A stretch of 64,000 bases of DNA from CAZYSK01 sp964649415 (GTDB lineage Bacteria; Chloroflexota; Anaerolineae; B4-G1). Below the pieces are notes generated by a model. That model searched no databases. It was given only the letters and a program-made list of their open reading frames with translations, and was not told the origin of the DNA. Of this stretch, positions 26,919-34,388 are shown piece by piece. Positions within the stretch are counted from its first letter, which is position 1. Each line of letters opens with the position of its first letter. The DNA lies in contig CAZYSK010000022.1 in the NCBI GenBank assembly GCA_964649415.1, forward strand, positions 17,444 through 81,443, in the 5' to 3' direction. The position numbers and the translations under genes were made by a program.

Positions 26919-28882
26919 CGCCTAGTCCCATTCTGTCGGCGCGCCATCGGAATGGCGCCTTTGTGGGGGTGTCGGCGCGCCATTGGAATGGCGCCTTTGT
27001 GGGGGCGGCGACGTACTACTCGCACACGGTGGACCGCCTGGTCTGTGCCGTGCAGGTAGATGAGCGTCTGGTTGGCTGGGTCTGTTCCATACGTCCCATC
27101 CGACACCTCGACCTCGTAGCCCGCGGGATACTGGTAGTTGGGCACGAATATCTCCGTGGGTGCGCTGACGGCTGGGTCGTGCCGGAACTCGAACTCGAAG
27201 ACACCGCGCCGGTGGTCGAACGACATGCGGAGCGGCTCCCCGGCGATCCTGCGCGCGTAGGGCCGCACGGCCGCTTCCAACGCCCGCCCTCCGGAGTGGA
27301 TGTCGTCGGGGTCGCTCTGTTGATCGCGGCTGAAGATGGATAGGTCTTCATCGTTCCACATGTCGCCGCGCTCGTTGGTGTTGTCGGCCGTGTAGTTCCA
27401 CAGCGTGAAGCTTAGCAGATTGGTCTCCAGCGCCCGCATGCTGCCATCCAGTGCCTGCACCTGGGCGGAGAAGTTGCCCGTGCGGTAGGCCTTTTTCTTG
27501 TTCATGTCGTATGGGATCCCGACCTCGCCGATGAGCGTCGGGACACCCTCCATCCGCTCTGTCGCCCAACTCCTGGCGTGCGCCAGTTGGTCGACGAAGG
27601 ACTGTTGCACCTGCTTCCGGCCAAAGATGAGCTTGCCTGTGTGCATGTCCGCGCCCAGGAATGGGATGGACCTCTTGGTCGCCAGCGTCAGGCCATCGTA
27701 CCAATGGCAGGCGTTGACCACGCCTGGCATGTCCTCCGATGACCAGCGGGGCGGCCCTGTGTTGGGGGCGCCTTCGATGAAGATGATGGCATCCGGATCG
27801 ACCGAGCGGATCTCGCTTGCGTAGCGCCTGGCGAACGGGCGCAGATAGTCGTTTGCGAAGTCCACCTCCCGGCCAGCGACCCGTGCGAAATAGTTGGGGC
27901 GGAGGAGGCGTGGCGAGCCACGTGGCCCGATTCCCCACACGCCGTGCGTCTTCCAGATGCACTCGTGCCCATCGAGCCAGACGCGCGCGCCATCAGGGTT
28001 CACGAGTCGATGCGTGCGCAGCCTAGCGCCTGTGATCCCCAGATCCCAGACCTCGACCTCCTGGGGAATGCCTGCCCCCAACAGCATGGCCTGGAGCGGG
28101 GTGGGCGATTCGCCGAGGTGCAGCAGACTGGCGATGGAGCGGTTCAGGTCCGGGCAGCCGATGAATCCGGCCGAGGGCTCGTTTAGCGTGTCGTAACCTA
28201 GCACGTTGGGCAGGTCCTTCAGCCGCAGCGCGACCTGCTTGATGGCCTCGATGTAGTGGCGCTGGAGGTAATCCTGTACCGGTTCCCCATCCACTAACGT
28301 CTGCGGCGCGAAGTCGTTGCCTCCGAAGAACAGCGTGAACATCGTGGCCGCCGCCAGCTTGTCGTAGTTGGTGGGCCAGATCATGCGGGGGAAGGGGTCG
28401 CTGTGGATCGCGTGCACGATCGCGGCCCCCGCCTCAGAGAACTTGCTCACGTCCATTCCCACGACCTCGAAGGTCCATCCGGGCGCGCCGTCGCCACCCG
28501 ACATGCGGCTCCATACATCCTGGTGCGGGTCTATGAACAGGTCTATCCCGTATTCGCCGGCCTTGGCGACGAGGGCGTGGACGTAATCCAGGTATTCCTC
28601 GTCATAGATGCCCGGCCCCTCGTGCTCGATCGCTTCCCACGTGACCAGAAAGCGCAGAAACGTCAAACCCCACGCCTGTAGCCGGGCGAAGTGCTCGTCG
28701 GCCTCCGCCAACGGGAAAGGCCGCCCTACAAAGGACACGTGGCGGTGCTCGTAGAACCCCTCCCGGACGTAGGTCGCTCCGTTGGGCCCGAAGGGCACCT
28801 TGCTGCTGCCTCCCAGGTTGACGCCCCGTAGGATCAGCGTGCGTCCTTGCTCGTCTTTGAACCACTTGCCGTCAGTGTGCAT
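26915..28882 (-). CDS. GH5-type glycoside hydrolase (endoglycoceramidase-like)
   Basis: This 655-residue enzyme starts at ATG 28882, 6 bases after GGAGGG. The (beta/alpha)8 barrel begins at RGVNLGGSSKVPF and contains WEAIEHEGPG, FIDPHQDVWSRMSGG, the acid/base glutamate in YDTLNEPSAGF and the nucleophile glutamate in LIGEVGIPYD. This pattern is that of the endoglycosylceramidase-like branch of GH5. A C-terminal beta domain follows. There is no signal peptide, so it acts inside or is exported otherwise. The last 25 residues come from two copies of a 36-nt dispersed repeat (26937-27008). The preferred partners are the downstream MFS transporter and the remnant glycosidase. Confidence 0.87.
   Translation of the reverse strand: MHTDGKWFKDEQGRTLILRGVNLGGSSKVPFGPNGATYVREGFYEHRHVSFVGRPFPLAEADEHFARLQAWGLTFLRFLVTWEAIEHEGPGIYDEEYLDYVHALVAKAGEYGIDLFIDPHQDVWSRMSGGDGAPGWTFEVVGMDVSKFSEAGAAIVHAIHSDPFPRMIWPTNYDKLAAATMFTLFFGGNDFAPQTLVDGEPVQDYLQRHYIEAIKQVALRLKDLPNVLGYDTLNEPSAGFIGCPDLNRSIASLLHLGESPTPLQAMLLGAGIPQEVEVWDLGITGARLRTHRLVNPDGARVWLDGHECIWKTHGVWGIGPRGSPRLLRPNYFARVAGREVDFANDYLRPFARRYASEIRSVDPDAIIFIEGAPNTGPPRWSSEDMPGVVNACHWYDGLTLATKRSIPFLGADMHTGKLIFGRKQVQQSFVDQLAHARSWATERMEGVPTLIGEVGIPYDMNKKKAYRTGNFSAQVQALDGSMRALETNLLSFTLWNYTADNTNERGDMWNDEDLSIFSRDQQSDPDDIHSGGRALEAAVRPYARRIAGEPLRMSFDHRRGVFEFEFRHDPAVSAPTEIFVPNYQYPAGYEVEVSDGTYGTDPANQTLIYLHGTDQAVHRVRVVRRRPHKGAIPMARRHPHKGAIPMARRQNGTRR
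26937..27008 (-). repeat. 36-nt repeat family A, two units inside the GH5 gene
   Basis: Two tandem units begin at 26937 and 26973, period 36. On the minus strand the core is GGCGCCATTCCAATGGCGCG. They encode HPHKGAIPMARR at the end of the GH5 protein. Related arrays are at 37112-37201 and 59920-59990. Confidence 0.85.
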
Positions 28883-28929
28883 TGGCATCCCTCCATTACA
28901 CGTGGGTCGCGATCTTGGCCCGCCTGATC

Positions 28930-28956
28930 GGGCAACCACAAGGGTTGCCCCTACAC
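28930..28956. repeat. Hairpin repeat family C (CCTACA type)
   Basis: GGGCAACC (28930-28937) pairs with GGTTGCCC (28943-28950) around the loop ACAAG, followed by CTACA. The same design with changed but still pairing arms occurs at 36163-36186 and 41791-41974. Confidence 0.75.
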
Positions 28957-28986
28957 AACGGCGGGGACGTTCAGTGAGATCTACTC

Positions 28987-29037
28987 TCTCCAACCTCCAA
29001 CCTCCAACTTCCACTTCTAACTTCCAATCTCCAACCC
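28987..29037. repeat. Degenerate heptamer repeat CTCCAAC
   Basis: Seven or so copies of a 7-base unit (CTCCAAC and variants such as TTCCACT) fill the space between the GT-C gene and GH5. On the minus strand this reads as repeated TTGGAGG, which looks like a series of ribosome binding sites upstream of GH5, although none is at the right distance from its start. Confidence 0.7.
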
Positions 29038-29038
29038 A

Positions 29039-30892
29039 TCACTGTATGCCATACAGATGCACCTGGAGACCGTAGAAGTCCCGCCGGTCCTGCATATCCA
29101 GCTCCTCCTCCAACGCCGGAGGGATCAGGCCCTGGGGGTCCGTGTACCAATCGTGGCTGTAGACCAGCCACACGCGCTCGTGGCCCCGGATGAGCGACCG
29201 CATCCGGGGCAGGTCACTCTCGGCCATCTTCGGCTCGAGGATGCCGCGGTCGAACAGGTCCACCGGCACGCCATGCTCGGCCACCGGGCGATTGTAGGAA
29301 CGGAAGTAGAAGTCGAACGGAATCTGTACCCACGTCGCATTGAAGAGAATCAGATCGTCCGGTTCCACGCGCTTGGCCACGAACTCTGCTGCGTCGTCCC
29401 ATTGCTCTTTCTCGAAGTGGGTGTAATACTCCCGCAGCGACAGACCGTTAACCGTCAGGAGCATCAGGGCAGCGGCGAGCATGTAGGGCCGGTAGCGCAA
29501 CTGCCGCACGCCTGCGGCCAGCAGCAGGTAGAGCGGGATCGAGGCCCAGATCAAGGTGCGGTCGTAGAAAATCGGCCGGCGCAGGCTGACGAGCCATTCT
29601 CCCACGAATGGCGTCAGGAAGACCACGCCCAGGAACGCGATGTGCCCAGGACGGCGGCGGAAGTGGATCAGCCCAAGCAGAGCCAGAGCCACATACAGCC
29701 CCCACACCACCTCTAGCCAGCGGATCCGCGACGGCAGAAACGCGCTCAGGAAAGTCCCGACCGTGTCCGTGATGGTTTGCCACGTCGGCGCTGAAATCCA
29801 GAACTCCCGGTAGACGCCCACGCTTTGCACGACGAAGGCAACGAGCCATGGGCTCCAGAGCAAGAACACGCCTATTTGCGCGAGCACCCAGTTGCGTAGA
29901 CCAGGCGGCCGCAACACGCCATCTGGCGCACGACGCACGACGCTTGACGCTTGACGCTTGACGTTTGATGCTGGCTTCCCGTCTACCGCTTCAGCCTTGG
30001 CGAGCTTGAACCCCGAAACCCTCACCGCGTGCAGGCCCAACACAAACAGGTTCGTGGCAACCGGCAGGAAGACCGCCGTGTTGTGGCTCAGCAGCGTCGC
30101 TGCCGTGAAGACCACGTAGCCCAGCCAGGCCAGGTCCGTCTCGATTGTCTGCAGCGGCAGCCAGCGGCGGCGGGTGGGGGCGCTGACCCGGTCCGTGGTC
30201 TCCCGGAAACCCCGCTCGTAGCCTGGAGCTTGTTGGAGCGCTTCCTCTTTGGCCACACGGGAGGCTCGCCGCGCCTGCCAGAAGTCGATGATTTGTTGGC
30301 CTACCGGCACCCTGGCCGAGCGGGGATCGGTCAGCAGGCGTGTCAACGCGTACAGTGCCAACGAGGCGTTGAGGTTCAGGACCGTGTACATACGCGCTTC
30401 CTGGGCGAAGCGCACGTGAAAGGGGGATACAGTGAGAATCAACGCGGCCAGCAGTCCGAGGGTGTCGTCGGACAGGCGGCGGCCCAGCAAGTACACCACT
30501 GGGATGGTCAGCGTCCCGCATAGGGCGGAGAGTCCCCGCACGGCGGCTGCGCTGTCGCCCATGGCGATCCAGAAGTGCAGCACCAAATAGTACAGTGGGG
30601 GGTGTTGGTCGATGCGCACCACCCAATCTAGTATCTCTTCCACGGGTTGCCAGCCCAGCCAGACGCTGAATGCCTCGTCGAGCCACAGCCCTTTGCTGCC
30701 GATCTCGTGGAAGCGCAGGACGCCGCCGAGCACGGTGATTGCTGGCAACACAAATGGTGTCACACGCCGAAGCCACCCTGGCGCTGGTTGCCTGGACAGG
30801 TCCGGGTCGCGGGATGATCCCCGGTCGCCGGGGACGATTCGGGGGTGAAAGCTTCCGACAGACTTTCGCAAAGGGCCTTCCCTGACTGGCAA
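29039..30892 (-). CDS. GT-C membrane glycosyltransferase, GT39-like
   Basis: Up to 617 residues. The core begins near residue 44 with a membrane helix, then GLWLDEAFSVWLGW (Asp72-Glu73) and RIDQHPPLYYLVLHFW, which is typical of dolichyl- or polyprenyl-phosphate-mannose transferases and their bacterial relatives. Nine to eleven membrane segments follow and a soluble C-terminal domain of about 120 residues (REYYTHFEKEQWDDAAEFVAK). A cytoplasmic loop near residue 315 is coded by heptamer repeats (29926-29967). The start is uncertain: the longest frame begins with TTG at 30892; a GTG at 30763 lies just before the first helix. It is the first gene of the leftward carbohydrate set. Confidence 0.75.
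   Translation of the reverse strand: MPVREGPLRKSVGSFHPRIVPGDRGSSRDPDLSRQPAPGWLRRVTPFVLPAITVLGGVLRFHEIGSKGLWLDEAFSVWLGWQPVEEILDWVVRIDQHPPLYYLVLHFWIAMGDSAAAVRGLSALCGTLTIPVVYLLGRRLSDDTLGLLAALILTVSPFHVRFAQEARMYTVLNLNASLALYALTRLLTDPRSARVPVGQQIIDFWQARRASRVAKEEALQQAPGYERGFRETTDRVSAPTRRRWLPLQTIETDLAWLGYVVFTAATLLSHNTAVFLPVATNLFVLGLHAVRVSGFKLAKAEAVDGKPASNVKRQASSVVRRAPDGVLRPPGLRNWVLAQIGVFLLWSPWLVAFVVQSVGVYREFWISAPTWQTITDTVGTFLSAFLPSRIRWLEVVWGLYVALALLGLIHFRRRPGHIAFLGVVFLTPFVGEWLVSLRRPIFYDRTLIWASIPLYLLLAAGVRQLRYRPYMLAAALMLLTVNGLSLREYYTHFEKEQWDDAAEFVAKRVEPDDLILFNATWVQIPFDFYFRSYNRPVAEHGVPVDLFDRGILEPKMAESDLPRMRSLIRGHERVWLVYSHDWYTDPQGLIPPALEEELDMQDRRDFYGLQVHLYGIQ
29926..29967. repeat. Heptamer tandem repeat inside the GT-C gene
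   Basis: Six 7-base units (GCGCACG, ACGCACG, three of ACGCTTG, ACGTTTG) in tandem. Because 42 is a multiple of 3, the frame is kept and the protein gains NVKRQASSVVRRA, unlike the flanking sequence. Confidence 0.8.
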
Positions 30893-30899
30893 ACGGAAG

Positions 30900-30936
30900 A
30901 GGGCAGGGAGTCACGTACAGTTCACGTCCCTGCCCT
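30900..30936. terminator. Strong hairpin upstream of the GT-C gene
   Basis: AGGGCAGGGA (30900-30909) pairs perfectly with TCCCTGCCCT (30927-30936). On the minus strand it lies 8 bases before the TTG start at 30892 and could act as an attenuator or terminator. There is no good U-run. The region from 30893 to 31209 has no gene; it holds this hairpin, a second palindrome (30959-30991) and the promoter at 31153-31181. Confidence 0.4.
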
Positions 30937-30958
30937 TCTCGTTGCTCAGTGTGTGGAA

Positions 30959-30991
30959 ACCTGACGGATCTCGACTTCAGGCCTGTCAGGT
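30959..30991. repeat. Degenerate palindrome of family D
   Basis: ACCTGAC (30959-30965) pairs with GTCAGGT (30985-30991). The arm sequence resembles the perfect palindrome at 34332-34366. Confidence 0.4.
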
Positions 30992-31152
30992 GGTGGCTAC
31001 TCGCACTCCGCCTTGATCTGCTTCAGAGTGTGGATCGATCCCGCTGCCTGCCTCGACGGTCTCATCGGCTTCCAAAACGCATTTGCAATGTATCACAACT
31101 TGCGTCCCTTGTCAAACGTTCTCAGGGGGGCGTTGCTGTGGACAAAGCGCTG

Positions 31153-31181
31153 TTGACACTGCTTCTCGATTCCAGTACAAT
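31153..31181 (+). promoter_or_regulatory. Promoter of the Gfo/Idh/MocA gene
   Basis: A perfect -35 TTGACA (31153-31158) and a -10 TACAAT (31176-31181) are 17 bases apart. The start codon at 31210 follows AGGAGG at 31199-31204. Confidence 0.75.
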
Positions 31182-31209
31182 GCACCCAAGCCGAGTACAG
31201 GAGGCAAAG

Positions 31210-32382
31210 ATGGGCACACGACTGCACGCGGGCGTGGTTGGCCTGGGTATCCTAGGAAGCCAGCACGTCCAGTTCTTGGATGCTCAGCCAGACGTAGACG
31301 TGGTAGCTGTTGCCGATATCCGGCGGGAGCGGGCGGAGGCGGTCGGGGGCCCAGTCGGCGCTCAGCCCTACGCCGACTACCAGCGTATGTTCGAGGAGCA
31401 GCGACTGGATATCGCCGTCGTCGCCACGCCCGATCCCCTGCACCGAGAGCCGATGCTGGCCGCGATTCGGGCCGGCGTGTCCACCGTCATCGAGGAGAAG
31501 CCGATGGCCACCACCGTCGCTGACGCGGAGGACATACTGGATGCGGCGGAAAAGGCCCGGGCGCGGATTTTCCTCTGCTTCTCTAACCGGGCTTCCCCCC
31601 TGGACCGCGCTACCTACTACGTGATTCAGCGCGGTCTGTTGGGCGACATCGTGTACGGCGAGGTGCGCCTGGACGACAACATCTGCGTCCCCACGCGGCT
31701 GTGGGGCGACAGGAGCCGCGATTGGGCCGCGGGATCGTCAACCGCTCACTTCTTGCTCAGCCACGTGGTTGATTTCCTGCGCTGGACTCTGGCCCCGGCC
31801 GACGTCGCCGAGGTGTACGCCATATCCCAGCAGCGGGTACTGGGCTACACGCCGGACGTGTACGATGCCTTCCTGAGATTCGATGATGGTGCCAGGTTCC
31901 GGGTGAAGGCAGAGTGGATCAAACACGTGGACGGGCTGGTGGAGTTCGCCCTGTCATTCTCTGGCTCAGAGGGAACGCTGACCTATGTCAAGGAACCGGG
32001 TTTCGCCGAGGTCGAGGGCTGGCGAGCCAACGTGAGCGACGGAGTCAGCCCTGATGAGCTACTGGCCCATCAGGCTGCTCTGCTGGAGCAGGGCATCAAC
32101 GTACGCGCCTTGCTGCACCGGCCCGATCCCACCGGCGAAGGCCAACAGGATGCAGGTGGCGTACTCCTCAAGCGAGGGTTGGAAGCCTTCGCATCGCACA
32201 AGAACGCGTGGCGCCTCGCTCGGAGCTTCATCGATGGTGTGATCGAGGACACGCTTCTTCCCGCTTCGTGGGCCGATTATGGGCCGCTGCCCAGCGGCAT
32301 AGACGGCCTGAGGCAGACCCAGATCGTCTGCGCTATCGTCGAATCGGCCGACAGTGGGCGGGTGATTGACTGTGGGAAGTAG
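31210..32382 (+). CDS. Gfo/Idh/MocA family oxidoreductase
   Basis: This 390-residue NAD(P)-dependent dehydrogenase has an intact N-terminal Rossmann fold (VVGLGILGSQHVQFL), the ATPDPLH loop and the family motif EEKPMATT with the cofactor-binding EKP. The C-terminal domain has WAAGSSTAHFLLSHVVDFLRW, where the family's catalytic His is expected. Substrates of the family are sugars, inositols or glycoside-type compounds. The ATG at 31210 has an ideal ribosome site and promoter, so in-frame sequence upstream of it is not coding. It is rightward, next to the leftward carbohydrate gene set. Confidence 0.85.
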   Translation: MGTRLHAGVVGLGILGSQHVQFLDAQPDVDVVAVADIRRERAEAVGGPVGAQPYADYQRMFEEQRLDIAVVATPDPLHREPMLAAIRAGVSTVIEEKPMATTVADAEDILDAAEKARARIFLCFSNRASPLDRATYYVIQRGLLGDIVYGEVRLDDNICVPTRLWGDRSRDWAAGSSTAHFLLSHVVDFLRWTLAPADVAEVYAISQQRVLGYTPDVYDAFLRFDDGARFRVKAEWIKHVDGLVEFALSFSGSEGTLTYVKEPGFAEVEGWRANVSDGVSPDELLAHQAALLEQGINVRALLHRPDPTGEGQQDAGGVLLKRGLEAFASHKNAWRLARSFIDGVIEDTLLPASWADYGPLPSGIDGLRQTQIVCAIVESADSGRVIDCGK

Positions 32383-32392
32383 GCCTCGCGAA

Positions 32393-32448
32393 ACGTGGGG
32401 GGGGGTAGGTTGGTAGATTGGTGGGTGGATTAGGGTCGGTGTCGGCCT
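32393..32448. repeat. G-rich tract
   Basis: A run of nine G (32397-32405) followed by TAGG, TTGG, TGGG and TGG steps lies between the oxidoreductase and the NYN gene. It could form a G-quadruplex on the plus strand. No gene is seen here. Confidence 0.5.
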
Positions 32449-32515
32449 TGGCTGCCGGGCCGGTGTGTGCTACTACGGCGATGTTGGGCCACTGTGGCCG
32501 GAAATGGCGCTGGCT

Positions 32516-32992
32516 ATGCCATTGTTGATTGATGGGCACAATCTCATCGGACGCTTGCCTGATCTGCGCCTGGATGACCCGGATGACGAGGCCAAACTGG
32601 TGGCGCGGCTACGTACCTACCACGCTCGCACGGGCAAGCGGGTCACCGTGGTGTTCGACCACGGCCTGCCAGGAGGGCGCTCGCGAGAGCTCTCTGGTGG
32701 AGGGGTGGAGGTCGTCTTTGCATCTGCCGGCCGCACGGCCGACGGTATCCTGCGTGAGCGCGTCCGGCGGGCGCGTGATCCCCGTGGTTTGACGGTCGTC
32801 ACGTCCGATCACCAGGTCGTCGCGGCGGTGCAGGCAAAGGGAGCGCGGGTGGCCAGGTCGGAGGATTTCGCTGCTCAGCTAGGACCGCCGCGCTCGGTCG
32901 ATGAGGAGCGTCCACAGGGTGCCAAGACGGATGCGCATCTCTCGCCGCGAGAGATCGAAGACTGGCTAGCCGTGTTTAAGAATGGCGATTGA
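32516..32992 (+). CDS. NYN domain endoribonuclease-like protein (YacP/Rae1 type)
   Basis: This 158-residue protein begins MPLLIDGHNLIGRL, as YacP/NYN proteins do; an ATG at 32504 would add four residues. Acidic residues of the PIN-like active site are visible in LIDGHN, TVVFDHG, ADGILRERV and TVVTSDHQVV. Members cleave RNA, such as Rae1 of Bacillus, which cuts mRNA on the ribosome. The C-terminal 40 residues are charged. It is followed by 126 bases with two copies of repeat family B and no gene. Confidence 0.8.
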   Translation: MPLLIDGHNLIGRLPDLRLDDPDDEAKLVARLRTYHARTGKRVTVVFDHGLPGGRSRELSGGGVEVVFASAGRTADGILRERVRRARDPRGLTVVTSDHQVVAAVQAKGARVARSEDFAAQLGPPRSVDEERPQGAKTDAHLSPREIEDWLAVFKNGD

Positions 32993-33045
32993 GCACCTGG
33001 TGTCCGGCACGGAACACCGGCGCGCCGTTCTGATCCGGAGGGGGG

Positions 33046-33100
33046 CCAGCAGGATGCTGGCGGTCCAAGAGTGCCAGCAGGATGCTGGCGGTCCGCAGGG
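33046..33100. repeat. Hairpin repeat family B, two units
   Basis: Two copies of GCCAGCAGGATGCTGGC separated by ten bases, each followed by GGTCC. This is the reverse complement of the core in the 38-nt array at 35995-36130. Confidence 0.8.
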
Positions 33101-33118
33101 TGACGTGGCATCACCCGA

Positions 33119-34054
33119 TCACTTCCGGGCACCTGACGTTTCTGTCCACAGCCGGCAGAACGCGCACAGCCCAGGGACACTGGTCGGCTGCCCACAGTTG
33201 GGACACGGGTGGAGTTCTACCTCCTCGGCCTGTTCGGAGAAGAACCCTGCTTTCCGCGCGCGCAGGAAGCCCAGATAGAACTGGAGCTTTGTGGCGGGCG
33301 ATTCCTCCTCTATCCGGTTCAGAACGTCCTTGTGGCGCAGGCTGGTTGCGCCGACGGCGTAGGGGCACTCGGCGTAGATGTAGTCGATCCCGGTGATCAG
33401 CGCGTAGGCGGCTGTCTCCCGCTCGTAGAACCGGCAGAAGGGCTTGACTTTGCGGGCCAGTCCCTGCCCGCGCGCTGGCAGCACCGGGGCCTGGCGGGCG
33501 ATGTAGCCGGTTTTCCAGTGGAGCACGTTGCCGAACAGCACGGCCACCTCGTCGTCCAGATTGTGGCCTGTGGCCAGCGCGGCGTAGCCGCCGTCCCGTG
33601 TGACGCGATTCATCACGTGCCGCTTGATCAGCCCGCACAGCGAACAGGGCTTGGAACGGCCGCGGCGCACCCGTCGGGCCACCTCCGGTAGCGTCTCGCC
33701 GTATTCGGCCTTGAGGTCCACCACCGTGTATCTTGTGTCGGGCCGCTGGGCGGCGAATTGCTCGATCCTCTCGCGCGATGCCGCCGAGTAGTCCGTGCCC
33801 CCGTCAATCCCCAAGTCGATGTACAGCGCATCGGCCTGGTAGCCGAGTTTCAGCAGCACGTCCCACAGGCTGAGGCTGTCTTTCCCGCCGGAGACCGCCA
33901 CGAGCACGCGGTCGTCGGGGCCAAACATGTGGTACTTCTTGATGGCGCGTTGGGTCTGGGCGACGAACCACTCGGGGTAGTGGACCTCGCAGAGCGCCAA
34001 CTTGTGCTGGCGCATGTTGAACACGGCCGGGCGGCCGCACTTGCGGCATTTCAT
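33119..34054 (-). CDS. ttuA: tRNA-5-methyluridine(54) 2-sulfurtransferase TtuA
   Basis: This 311-residue enzyme puts sulfur on ribothymidine 54 of tRNA, which stabilises tRNA at high temperature. It has an N-terminal zinc site (Cys3, Cys6, Cys22, His25), the PP-loop SGGKDS at 55-60, the three cysteines for the iron-sulfur cluster (Cys137 and Cys140 in CSLC, Cys230 in AECPYA), and a C-terminal zinc finger (Cys284, 287, 297, 300). This two-zinc-finger layout separates TtuA from TtcA. Its sulfur donor is the ubiquitin-like TtuB, encoded 4 bases upstream. Confidence 0.92.
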   Translation of the reverse strand: MKCRKCGRPAVFNMRQHKLALCEVHYPEWFVAQTQRAIKKYHMFGPDDRVLVAVSGGKDSLSLWDVLLKLGYQADALYIDLGIDGGTDYSAASRERIEQFAAQRPDTRYTVVDLKAEYGETLPEVARRVRRGRSKPCSLCGLIKRHVMNRVTRDGGYAALATGHNLDDEVAVLFGNVLHWKTGYIARQAPVLPARGQGLARKVKPFCRFYERETAAYALITGIDYIYAECPYAVGATSLRHKDVLNRIEEESPATKLQFYLGFLRARKAGFFSEQAEEVELHPCPNCGQPTSVPGLCAFCRLWTETSGARK

Positions 34055-34058
34055 ACCG

Positions 34059-34247
34059 TCACCCGCCGGAGATCACCGTGACGAGCTTGACCTCATCGCC
34101 GTCTTCCAGCATCATGTCTTCGGTGAGGAGTTTCCCGTCTCGGACCGCCAGCACTGTATGGGGGATGAGCCCGATTTCCTTGATCGCGTCCTTCACTCGC
34201 CGCCGCCCCTGTAACTCCCGTTGCTGATCTCGATAGATGATCTTCAT
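34059..34247 (-). CDS. ttuB: Ubiquitin-like sulfur carrier TtuB
   Basis: This 62-residue beta-grasp protein ends in VISGG, the Gly-Gly tail needed to carry thiocarboxylate sulfur. It has the family's size and pattern (MKIIYRDQQRE, IPHTVLAVRDGKLLTEDMML, DGDEVKLVTV). I chose ATG 34247; an upstream in-frame start would add an untypical extension. It probably delivers sulfur to TtuA, the next gene. An E1-like activating enzyme (TtuC/MoeB) is required but is not in this window. TtuB-like proteins are also reported to be conjugated to target proteins in Thermus. Confidence 0.88.
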   Translation of the reverse strand: MKIIYRDQQRELQGRRRVKDAIKEIGLIPHTVLAVRDGKLLTEDMMLEDGDEVKLVTVISGG

Positions 34248-34331
34248 GCACACCTCGATAGTGATTCTCGCGGGAGGAACTACCAGACTCAATTGTACAC
34301 GGAAGTGACGGGCAGGCAAGTAGAAAGGTCA

Positions 34332-34366
34332 AGACCTGACAGGTTCTGAAGGAACCTGTCAGGTCT
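34332..34366. repeat. Perfect 15-bp palindrome (family D)
   Basis: AGACCTGACAGGTTC (34332-34346) pairs with GAACCTGTCAGGTCT (34352-34366), loop TGAAG. It lies after trpB and before ttuB and may act as a terminator, although no U-run follows. A sister palindrome is at 62403-62436. Confidence 0.85.
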
Positions 34367-34388
34367 GGGTGAGCGTCAACAAACGAGC

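Noticed and set aside
28883..29014. N-terminal extension of the GH5 protein
   Set aside because: It is translated from the family C hairpin and heptamer repeats; the ATG at 28882 has a proper ribosome site.
30949..31209. N-terminal extension of the Gfo/Idh/MocA protein
   Set aside because: A strong promoter and ribosome site lie within it, and the conserved fold starts at 31210.
32393..32448. Telomere-like or replication-related G-rich repeat
   Set aside because: It is short and irregular, with no nearby dnaA boxes or replication genes; a simple G-rich spacer is enough.
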